A DNA stretch of 8,243 nt from a bacterium (GTDB lineage Bacteria > Bacteroidota > Ignavibacteria > Kapaibacteriales > UBA2268), in contig JANJUO010000089.1 in NCBI GenBank assembly GCA_024710535.1, positions 1-8,243 of the forward strand, read 5' to 3'. The number at the start of each line of letters is the position of its first letter. Within the stretch, counting starts at the first letter, position 1. The notes beneath the pieces were generated by a model. That model was not told where the DNA came from, did not search any database, and saw only the letters and a program-made list of their open reading frames with translations. The translations under genes and the position numbers were made by a program. Shown one piece after another: positions 1-7,400 of the stretch.

Positions 1-47
1 TCTTTTTTTGCAAAGTCGTATTTCCAAAACTTACCTTTAATAAATTA

Positions 48-67
48 TGCTCTTTTCGAAATGAGCA
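48..67. promoter_or_regulatory. 20-bp imperfect palindrome, possible operator
   Basis: The half sites TGCTCTTTTC and GAAATGAGCA pair at nine of ten positions; the only mismatch is T53 against T62. There is no spacer, so this looks more like a two-fold-symmetric protein-binding site than an RNA hairpin, because a loopless stem cannot fold fully. No T-tract follows it, which argues against a terminator. It lies about 97 bases upstream of the first start codon of the operon. The binding protein is unknown and a regulatory role is inference. Confidence 0.35.
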
Positions 68-151
68 ATGTTTATAAGCTCAGAAATCATACACAAACAA
101 AATTTGTTTCTTAATTGAATATTTTATTAATCATTTCTGAATAATTTTTAC

Positions 152-159
152 TAATTTTG
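152..159 (+). promoter_or_regulatory. Candidate Bacteroidota-type -7 box next to the mlaF-like start
   Basis: TAATTTTG matches the Bacteroidota sigma-A -7 consensus TAnnTTTG exactly. It ends five bases before the ATG at 164, so a transcript from it would start at or almost at the start codon and be leaderless or nearly so. A good -33 TTTG at the expected distance is missing; the nearest TTTG (103-106) is too far away. In sequence this AT-rich a chance match is quite possible. Confidence 0.25.
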
Positions 160-163
160 CAAT

Positions 164-913
164 ATGAATGATAAAAGCACTATAATAAATGTAAAAAATT
201 TGAGCGTCAGGTATGATAATCGAACTATACTTGATAATGTGAATTTTTCTGTGAATAAAGGCGAGATTTTTGTTATTGTTGGCGGAAGCGGTTGCGGGAA
301 AAGTACTCTGCTAAGGCAATTGATCGGTTTGGAAGAGCCATTTTCAGGAGACATCGAAATTGATGGAAAGATTTTCGGCTATGAAAATAGAGCAGAGATA
401 TTGAAAAGATTTGGCGTGCTTTTTCAATCTGGTGGCTTGTTTAATTCGATGACTCTCGAAGAAAACATTGCTCTTGTTTTGCAGAAAAATCCTAATTTGG
501 ATACAAAAGCAATCGAATCGATAATCGAATTGAAATTATCTGCCGTTGGACTCGGTGGTTTTCAAAAATACTATCCTGCTGAAATTAGTGGTGGTATGAA
601 AAAGCGTGCAGGTATTGCCAGAGCAATGGCACTCGATCCGGATATTCTTTTTTTTGATGAGCCATCTTCGGGATTAGACCCGTTAACATCAGCCGAACTT
701 GATAATTTGATTGTTGAATTGAACAAGAATATCGGCACAACAATGGTTATTGTTACTCACGATTTGGCATCAATTTTGTCAATTTCACAGCGTATTGTTA
801 TGCTTGATAAATCTGTAAAAGGTATAGTTGCAGAAGGAAATATCGAGCAAATGAAATATCATTCAGATAAAAAAGTCTATAATTTTTTTAATCGAATTGC
901 AGAAGAATATTAA
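164..913 (+). CDS. MlaF-type ABC transporter ATP-binding protein (MCE/phospholipid transport family)
   Basis: A 249-residue ATPase subunit, expected to sit on the cytoplasmic face of an inner-membrane importer/exporter that moves lipids between the inner membrane and the cell envelope. Seen: Walker A GGSGCGKST (residues 40-48), Q-loop Q88 in VLFQSGGLFNSMT, signature ISGGMKKRAGIARA (141-154), Walker B ILFFDEP with D165 and E166, D-loop SGLD (169-172) and switch H199. SGGMKKR in place of the usual LSGGQ, followed by ARAMALDPDILFFDEPSSGLDP, is the hallmark of the MlaF/Ttg2A branch. Length is normal for the family and all catalytic residues are present. The start is secure: an in-frame TAA lies at 152-154 and ATG 164 is the next ATG. 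No Shine-Dalgarno is seen. The usual partners, an MlaE-type permease and an MCE-domain protein, are not next to it in the window; a permease could lie left of base 1. The stop overlaps the next start by one base (TAATG). The exact lipid cargo and direction cannot be read from the sequence. Confidence 0.9.
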   Translation: MNDKSTIINVKNLSVRYDNRTILDNVNFSVNKGEIFVIVGGSGCGKSTLLRQLIGLEEPFSGDIEIDGKIFGYENRAEILKRFGVLFQSGGLFNSMTLEENIALVLQKNPNLDTKAIESIIELKLSAVGLGGFQKYYPAEISGGMKKRAGIARAMALDPDILFFDEPSSGLDPLTSAELDNLIVELNKNIGTTMVIVTHDLASILSISQRIVMLDKSVKGIVAEGNIEQMKYHSDKKVYNFFNRIAEEY

Positions 914-1662
914 TGGAAAATTTAACAAATATAGATTGCCTCGTGATTGGGGCACATCCCGATGACGCAGAATTATGTGTTGGTGGTACAATTGCAAAAC
1001 TCACTAAGGAAGGCAGATCAGTTGTTTTGGTGGATTGCACAAGAGGCGAAATGGGCACTCGAGGAAATCCCGAATTACGCGAAATTGAAGCACAAAATGC
1101 CGCAAAAATACTTGGAGTTGCCCTTAGAATAAATCTTGATATGAAAGATGGATTTATTGAACATAATTATGAAAATTTATATAAAATTGTGTCTGTTATC
1201 AGAAGATTCCGCCCAAAAATAATATTAACTCATCCTTGGTTTGAGCGGCACCCAGACCACGAAGCTGTTCATAAATTGTTTCGTGATTCACTTTTCAAAT
1301 CCGGCTTGAAAAAATTTGAAACCACTTTTGAAGGCAAAATTCAAGAAGTGTATCGTACACGCAGAATTTATTGCTATAATCAAGCATATCAATTCCCTAA
1401 ATTACCTGATTTCTTTGTTGATATTAGCGATGTTCATGATTTGAAAATTGATGCAATAAAAGCATTCTCATCGCAGGTGTTTGTTCCCGGACAATACGAA
1501 AATGAGCCTCCAACAAGATTGGCAAGCCCGGAATTTATGGAAGAATTATATGCAAGAGCAAGATATTTTGGCGGATTAATTGGTGCGAAATATGCGGAAG
1601 CATTTCTAACTTTGGAGCCGCTGGGCGTTTCGAGTGTTTCAAAATTTTTATTTGAAAAATAA
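913..1662 (+). CDS. bshB1: Bacillithiol biosynthesis deacetylase BshB1-like (PIG-L/LmbE family)
   Basis: Predicted cytoplasmic zinc hydrolase of 249 residues. In the family, BshB1 removes the acetyl group from GlcNAc-malate to give GlcN-malate, the second step of bacillithiol synthesis between BshA and BshC. Seen: AHPDDAE at residues 14-20, giving zinc ligands H15 and D18 and the likely catalytic base D17, and HPDH at 113-116, giving the third ligand H116. The GGTIAKLTKEG stretch (24-34), the TRGEMGTRG loop (43-51) and the C-terminal RARYFGGLIGAKYAEAF (215-231) are typical of the BshB1 subgroup rather than of MshB or other LmbE proteins. Length is normal. Its ATG shares a base with the stop of the ABC gene, so translation is probably coupled. 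bshA and bshC are not in the window, so the pathway is inferred from this gene alone. A related GlcNAc-conjugate deacetylase is the main alternative. Confidence 0.85.
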   Translation: MENLTNIDCLVIGAHPDDAELCVGGTIAKLTKEGRSVVLVDCTRGEMGTRGNPELREIEAQNAAKILGVALRINLDMKDGFIEHNYENLYKIVSVIRRFRPKIILTHPWFERHPDHEAVHKLFRDSLFKSGLKKFETTFEGKIQEVYRTRRIYCYNQAYQFPKLPDFFVDISDVHDLKIDAIKAFSSQVFVPGQYENEPPTRLASPEFMEELYARARYFGGLIGAKYAEAFLTLEPLGVSSVSKFLFEK

Positions 1663-1680
1663 TTATTAACAGGTTTTAAA

Positions 1681-2715
1681 ATGTCGAAATTAAAATCAGG
1701 GAAATCAGATTTATACAAATTATCCAAACATTCAATATTTCAAATTGGATTTTTTCTGATTTTATTTGGTAGCGTCGCATTTGCTTCATATTTTGTGATT
1801 CTGAAAGCTGCAAATGCAGTAATACAATATACAGATGGTATCGTGTATAATGGGCGAAATCAGATATTTAATTCCAAAACTGAAAAATTCGAGTCCGAGC
1901 AAATGGGCTATAGAAAATCCATTGATTCAAAGCAGAGCGAGAAATTAATTGTTCCAAATTTCTATTTTAAATGGGCAATCGATATTGGAGAGAACGATGA
2001 TAATAGAACAAGATATTGGATTAATCCTACAATTTCGGTGCTTTTCCCTTCATTGCTTACTGGATTGATGCTATCGCTGTGGTTGTCTGCATTTCTTCCC
2101 GGTAATTTTGGATTTATCCGGCAAAAAATTGAGCGAGAAATATTTATCCAACTTGATAAACTTTATTACAAGCGATATGGTGTAAATATTAATGATAATC
2201 ATCATGAAGTTGCAGAAGAAATCATGGAGGCAGACATACGCAGAATGCGAGAGTTGAGCAAAGAATACGAAATGCTTTTTGATGAATTGAATGTAATTCG
2301 CAAAGCACTTCTCTGGCATAACAGCAGTATGATTGGCTCGATAGTTTCTTCGATTAATGCCTTGATTTTTTATATGAAATTCTATTTTACAGAAAAATAC
2401 AGCAATACTGTAATGGGAATGGTTTATATTGGTGCGGCGGTTTTGATTATCATCATCGGTATGCGCGGTTTGAAATTTATACCATCAACCGAGCCAACAT
2501 TTGTGCTTTTTGCATTGGGTTTGGAATTCTCTCTACTATTGACTTATGCCTTTACATTGATGCTTTCGAAGCAGGAAAATACTCAAGATTACGATTCTTC
2601 AAATTCGAATAATAATAATATTCTATCGGCACACGACTTGGATAATGCTGTTGAAATCGAAAATTTGCTAAGAATGTTTATCAAAGATGTCCAGAAAAAA
2701 CCAGAAAACAAGTAG
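1681..2715 (+). CDS. Unrecognised multi-pass membrane protein, 344 residues
   Basis: I do not recognise this family. Seen: a basic N-terminus (residues 1-17), a hydrophobic helix at about 20-42, a polar 75-residue segment (43-116), a second helix at about 117-139, a strongly charged stretch (147-212) with heptad-like, coiled-coil character, then three hydrophobic segments at about 216-236 (weakest), 244-265 and 273-295. It ends with an Asn/Ser-rich linker (306-313) and a charged amphipathic tail. By the positive-inside rule the N-terminus and the charged middle part are probably cytoplasmic and the 43-116 segment periplasmic. It has no MCE motif and does not look like an MlaE permease, so I do not assign it to the upstream ATPase. 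The start fits: AGG at 1671-1673 lies 7 bases before the ATG. It is 18 bases after bshB1 and 3 bases before the NFACT gene, so it is likely co-transcribed. Function unknown. Confidence 0.8.
   Translation: MSKLKSGKSDLYKLSKHSIFQIGFFLILFGSVAFASYFVILKAANAVIQYTDGIVYNGRNQIFNSKTEKFESEQMGYRKSIDSKQSEKLIVPNFYFKWAIDIGENDDNRTRYWINPTISVLFPSLLTGLMLSLWLSAFLPGNFGFIRQKIEREIFIQLDKLYYKRYGVNINDNHHEVAEEIMEADIRRMRELSKEYEMLFDELNVIRKALLWHNSSMIGSIVSSINALIFYMKFYFTEKYSNTVMGMVYIGAAVLIIIIGMRGLKFIPSTEPTFVLFALGLEFSLLLTYAFTLMLSKQENTQDYDSSNSNNNNILSAHDLDNAVEIENLLRMFIKDVQKKPENK
2608..2621 (+). repeat. Short AAT trinucleotide tract inside the membrane-protein gene
   Basis: Four AAT units plus AT encode the Asn run of the hydrophilic linker just before the C-terminal tail. 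Gain or loss of a unit would keep the reading frame, so length change here would only alter linker length. Such a short tract is not expected to be highly unstable. Confidence 0.5.
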
Positions 2716-2718
2716 CCA

Positions 2719-4326
2719 ATGATCAGAAATTATTATACTTTACTAAAATTGGTGCGTGAATTTCAATCTTTGCTTGGACTGCGGCTTGCTGAATGCTTCT
2801 CTCAGGATAGAAACAATATAGTTCTTCATTTTTATGATGGGATCAATTCCCATTATCTTAATTTTGTGCATTCATCACCAAATGATACAATTTTTCTAAG
2901 CCCAAAAATCAATCGTGCAAAGTTGAATTCGAGCGATATTTTTGATGAAGTTATTGGCGATACTGTTCAAAATATTGAACTCATCGAAAATCAAAGAATA
3001 ATTAGAATTGATTTCATAAATTCAAAATTATATTTTTTTATATTGGGTGGGAAAGATAGCAATTTAATTGCATTGAATAACGACAATGAGGTTGTTGATT
3101 ATCTTTATAGAATTGAAAATGATGATTTTTTTAAATATTTTCATCACCAAACCACTTTGTATTCAGATGAATTGAGCTCCGAATCAAAGTCAATAAAAGA
3201 AATTTTACTTAATGATTATCTCTTTTCTCGCGATTTTGTAAAGCAAATTTGCAATCAACTAAATATTGATCAAAATATGTTGTTTTTGGAGTTGAATCCC
3301 GAAAAGCAAAATGAATTTCAAAATTTAGCCAATAATATTAAAAATCAATTGCTTGAATCGAATGAATATTTACTCTTGCTGAATAAATCAAAGCAATATC
3401 GCTTTTCGTTTGTTGAACTAAGCGGTTATGAAGTTCACTCTAATTATACAACAATCTCGCAAGCAATTCAGAAAAGAGTAGTTAAATCTATAGTCGAAGT
3501 TAAATTTAGTAGTGAATTTCGTCAAATAAGTGATTTTTTAAAAAGGATTAAAAATAAAGCCGAAAAAACACTTTCGATTTATTTGGATGAAAATGAAATT
3601 TTCGAGCGAATTAATCAATATAAAACTTATGCAGAAGTTTTGATTTCATCGGAAAATCCTTATAAAAAGGGATTGAAACTGCTAAAAACTGTTGATTGGA
3701 GTGCTAATAATATCGAAATTCCTCTCGATAATAAATTCAATTTGATTGAAAATGCAAATCGCTATTTTGAAAAGACAAAATCTGCTTCTGAAGAATTAAA
3801 AGTTCGTAGAAAAAGAATACCCGAACTTCAAGAAAAATTAAACAAAGTGCTTGTTCAAATTGAACAATTAAATAAAATTGAAACAAATAAAGAATTAGAA
3901 AAATTTAGGAATAATCTAAAAATCAATACCGGTCATAAAATGAAAGAAGAAGTAACCCCAATTGATGAAAAATTCAGGAAATTCGATCTTGGCAACGGCT
4001 ATTATTTATATGTCGGAAAAAATGCCGCAAACAATGATGAACTAACGATGAGATTTGCAAAGCCAAATGATTTATGGATGCATGCACGCGGCTCAAGCGG
4101 TTCACATGCTGTTTTGAAATCACCAGATACAGAGCGAATTCCCAAAATGGTTTTGCAAAAAGCCGCAGAAATCACCGCATATTATTCTGGTGCAAGAAAT
4201 GCTAAATATACTCCTGTTTGCTACACTTTAAAAAAGTATGTTCGCAAACCAAAGGGCGCCAATATTGGTGCGGTTGTAATCACCAAAGAAGATGTAATTA
4301 TGGCAGAACCAAAATTACCTGAATAA
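2719..4326 (+). CDS. NFACT-family protein, RqcH/NEMF/Tae2 homologue (ribosome quality control), Bacteroidota-like form
   Basis: A 535-residue cytoplasmic protein. The family binds the obstructed 50S subunit carrying a peptidyl-tRNA; RqcH of Bacillus recruits tRNA-Ala and drives Ala tailing of the stalled chain. Seen in order: an NFACT-N-like domain (about 1-140, with IGDTVQNIELIENQRIIRID and LGGKDSNLIALN), a helical, HhH-like region (about 155-215), a long charged coiled-coil middle (about 265-400) and a well-conserved NFACT-R/DUF814 domain (about 420-535). The last has GKNAANNDELT (433-443), DLWMHARGSSGSHAVL (451-466), AAEITAYYSGARNAKYTPVCYT (482-503) and VRKPKGANIG (508-517). The N domain departs from RqcH at known tRNA-contact sites: the DR pair reads QR (92-93) and the EIM/GR segment reads FIL/GG (107-111). 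Length is slightly below the roughly 570 residues of RqcH, mostly because the C-terminus stops after NFACT-R. The gene starts 3 bases after the membrane-protein gene and is the last of the operon. The old label fibronectin-binding protein would be misleading. Whether it tails peptides is not known. Confidence 0.85.
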   Translation: MIRNYYTLLKLVREFQSLLGLRLAECFSQDRNNIVLHFYDGINSHYLNFVHSSPNDTIFLSPKINRAKLNSSDIFDEVIGDTVQNIELIENQRIIRIDFINSKLYFFILGGKDSNLIALNNDNEVVDYLYRIENDDFFKYFHHQTTLYSDELSSESKSIKEILLNDYLFSRDFVKQICNQLNIDQNMLFLELNPEKQNEFQNLANNIKNQLLESNEYLLLLNKSKQYRFSFVELSGYEVHSNYTTISQAIQKRVVKSIVEVKFSSEFRQISDFLKRIKNKAEKTLSIYLDENEIFERINQYKTYAEVLISSENPYKKGLKLLKTVDWSANNIEIPLDNKFNLIENANRYFEKTKSASEELKVRRKRIPELQEKLNKVLVQIEQLNKIETNKELEKFRNNLKINTGHKMKEEVTPIDEKFRKFDLGNGYYLYVGKNAANNDELTMRFAKPNDLWMHARGSSGSHAVLKSPDTERIPKMVLQKAAEITAYYSGARNAKYTPVCYTLKKYVRKPKGANIGAVVITKEDVIMAEPKLPE

Positions 4327-4358
4327 ATCGAAATCTAATTTAACAAAGTTAAAAACAA

Positions 4359-4384
4359 AAAAGCCGAGCAAATGCCCGGCTTTT
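4359..4384. terminator. Bidirectional intrinsic terminator between convergent genes
   Basis: AAAAGCCGAGC (4359-4369) and GCCCGGCTTTT (4374-4384) form an 11-position stem around the loop AAAT. In the plus-strand RNA position 4367/4376 is an A-C mismatch; in the minus-strand RNA the same position is a G-U wobble, so the hairpin is fully paired for transcripts of the large minus-strand gene. T-tracts follow on both sides: TTTTCTTTT on the plus strand, and TTTTTTGTTTTT on the minus strand. It lies 32 bases after the NFACT stop and 23 bases beyond the minus-strand stop, so it can end both. Confidence 0.85.
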
Positions 4385-4407
4385 CTTTTGAAAAATTTAA
4401 AGAATGT

Positions 4408-7400
4408 TTATTCTTTAACAATTTTCTTCATAATTGAATCACCATTTGATTCAATGATAAGCATATAAACACCTGAAGTCAGATTGCTCATATCAAGTGT
4501 TGTATCCAAAGAAAGAACGCCATCTTTGCTAACGAACATAACTTCTTGACCAATAATGTCAACCACACGAATATTTACATTTGATTCTTCAGCAAATTCT
4601 GCAAAGATATTTAATACAGTGTTTACAGGATTTGGATAAGCAAACAAGAATGAACCACCGTTTACACCGGCAATAATATCATTTTCGTTAATTTCTTTTC
4701 CAACTGTTTTATATACGATTAATCTTCTTGGAGTGGCAGCCGAACAGCCATTTGCATCATATACATTCAAATAATATTGTGAAGTACCATTAGCTGGATA
4801 CTCGCTTTCTGGGTCTTGAACAGGATAGCCATTCAAAGTCCAAACATAAGTATAAGGAGCGGTTCCGCCTGTTGCATTATTTCTGTAAGTGTTTAAGTTG
4901 ATTGGGTTGTTGTTTTTAACTTGAACAACTGATGTTTTCAAAGTAACAGTTGGAGCGTTACGAACAGCTAAAGTAACTGTATTATAACCAGTTGAGCCAC
5001 TGTTTGCATCTGTTGCAGTTAATTTATACAATCTGCTTGAAATTGGATTCGATACAGTTGCATCCATTTCTGTAGCATCTACGAAGTCTGCCGAAGGAGT
5101 CCAGCTGTAATAGAATTCGCCTGATCCACCAAATACTGCAGGATAGAAAGTAGCAGGAGTGTTTTTGCAAGTGCTAACTTCAGTAGGCAATACTACTGTA
5201 ACAGGGCAATCATCAGCTACAACCAACATTGCATTTTCTTCACCTACGCGGCAATTTGGACCAACTGCATAAACAAATACGTTATAGTTGCCCGGTTCTG
5301 CATATTTATGAGTTACTATTCTACCAGTTTTGAAAGTACCATCGCCAAGGTTCCAAACCCAATTTGTAACAACAGAGCCAGAAGATGCAACGAATGTAAC
5401 TGTTTCGTTCATGCATGCTTTTTCAGCATAATATTTTTCGATATTTAAAGCAATAGCAATAGTCATTTGTGGATTGATACCGATTTCTTTTTCAACAAAA
5501 TCAGTAAACATACCCCATTCTGCAGAAGAACGATGTAAAGTCAAAGTTCCATAACCTGGATTGTTCCATTTTACAATTACAACATTTGTAGTTGATGATC
5601 CTTGAATAGTTCCACCATCTACTTCCCAATTGTAATCAATAATATCACTTGCTGGTGCATAATATGTTTCGATTGTACCTTCGCAAACTGTAGTTGCACC
5701 AGTATAAGTAGGAGCAGGAATAGTTGTAAATCTGAATGGTTCAGACCAATTACTTGATCCCAAATCACCATTAGATTGTGCTCTCCAATAGTAAGTTGCT
5801 CCATAATTCAAGCCATATACATCAAATTCAGTTGCAGTAACTTCATTTCCACTTGCAATAACGTTCGAGAAATTTGCAGTAGTTGACAATTCAACATTGT
5901 ATGAAGTTCCATTTAATACAGGATCCCAGTCAAGAGTTACATCAAGTAATGTACCAGTTGCATTATTTACAGGGCTAACCAATGTTGGTGGTTCAATTTG
6001 AACTGTTGTGAATTCAAATACGTTCGACCAAGGACCAGCAACACCAGATTTAACACCGCGAACTCTCCAATATTGCATAGTGTTTGGTGCTAATCCAGAG
6101 TATGAAGTAGTAGTTCCATTAACGCCAGTTTTGTTAATTTTCAAAATTGCAAAAGTATTGCTTTCTGAAACTTGTACATCATAAGAAGTAGCGCCAGATG
6201 CAGCATTCCAAGTTAAATTACCAAGTAATGGCACATCAACTGAATTATTTGCAGGTGTTGCCAATACAGGAGCAGGAACGAATGTTTCAAAGTTGAAGAC
6301 AGTTGACCAAGGACCAAAGCCAAAGCCATCAATACCTCTAACTCTCCAATAATAAACAGTATTGTAATTTAATGAAGTATAATTTGCGGTTAAATTTGCA
6401 GTAGTTCCAGCTAAAACAACATTAGAGAAATTAACATCTGTTGCTATTTGATAGCCATAAGTATCTGCACCATTCAAAGTATTCCATTGAATTGAACTTG
6501 TAATGTTTTGACCTTTTGCATTGTTTGCAGGAGCAGATAAAACTACAGGTGCCAAATGAGTTACAAATTGACCAATTGCTGACCAATCACTTGTTGAACC
6601 AGTTTTAACTGCACGAGCTCTCCAATAATATGAAGTTTTGCCCAATAAATTAGCATAAGCCAAAGTTGTACCAACCACGCCAGTTTGGTTAATTACAAAA
6701 CTTGAAAATGAACCATCTAATGATAATTGAACATCATAAGTTGTTGCTCCTGAAACCACTTGCCAAATCAAATTACCATCAACTGGAACATTGATTGCAT
6801 TTTGTGGGCTTGATAAAAATGGAGCGGCAAGAGTTGTTTCAAATGTGTTAGTTGTTGAATAAGCGCCAGTACAATTTGCATTTTTTGCTCTAACTTTCCA
6901 GAAATAATTTGTATTGTTTGATAATCCTGATAATACTTTAGAAGTACCCGCAACATTCAAATCAGTCAATACAACATTAGTGAAGCCGGCATCTGTAGCA
7001 ACTAATACTTCATAAGCAGTAGCACCAGCAACTGTACCCCAAGTTAATGTGCCGTTCAAAAGAACAGACTGAACATTATTTGCTGGTGATGATAATGTTG
7101 GTGCGGCAAGAACAGTTGTAAATGATGAAACAGTTGAATAAGCACCTGCGCCATCAGCATTCTTTGCTAAAACTCTCCAATAATACATTGTATTATTATT
7201 CAAGCCTGTATAAGCAAAAGTAGTTGTTGCATTATTCAGATTTTGAGCAATTACATTTGTAAATGCCATATCAGTTGCAATCTGAACTTCATAAGCAGTT
7301 GCTCCGGCAACAGCAGTCCAAGTAACATTGCCATCCAAAGCAACGCAAAAAGTATTGTTTGCAGGAGTACTTAAAGTTGGAGCATTCACAGTAGTTTTGA

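Larger units (their letters stand above)
1..163. other. Non-coding leader upstream of the four-gene operon
   Basis: No recognisable gene lies here. One plus-strand frame is open from the window edge to a TAA at 112-114 (37 codons); its translation resembles nothing I know, so it could be the tail of an upstream gene or chance. No convincing divergent gene starts on the minus strand: the ATG frames there close within about 20 codons. The stretch holds an inverted repeat at 48-67 and a -7-like box at 152-159, listed separately. It is very AT-rich and probably carries the operon promoter. Confidence 0.55.

Noticed and set aside
1..114. Plus-strand open frame from the window edge to TAA 112-114, 37 codons
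   Set aside because: It has no recognisable motif and does not look like the end of an MlaE permease; this length is possible by chance. It also overlaps the inverted repeat at 48-67. Not called as a gene.
151..354. Minus-strand 67-codon frame opposite the ABC ATPase
   Set aside because: It is antisense to the Walker A region of a clear gene and has no family features of its own; a shadow frame.
1434..1727. Minus-strand 97-codon frame across the bshB1/membrane-protein junction
   Set aside because: It runs opposite two well-supported genes, including the conserved C-terminus of BshB1; no start signal or known motif.
2071..2319. Minus-strand 82-codon frame opposite the membrane protein
   Set aside because: Composition is that of reversed membrane-protein codons; no family resemblance.
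2719..4326. Fibronectin/fibrinogen-binding surface protein
   Set aside because: That is an old family label. There is no signal peptide, and the NFACT-R motifs show a cytoplasmic ribosome-associated protein.
4327..4407. Small gene or regulatory RNA in the convergent spacer
   Set aside because: The 81 bases are explained by the two stop regions and the shared terminator.
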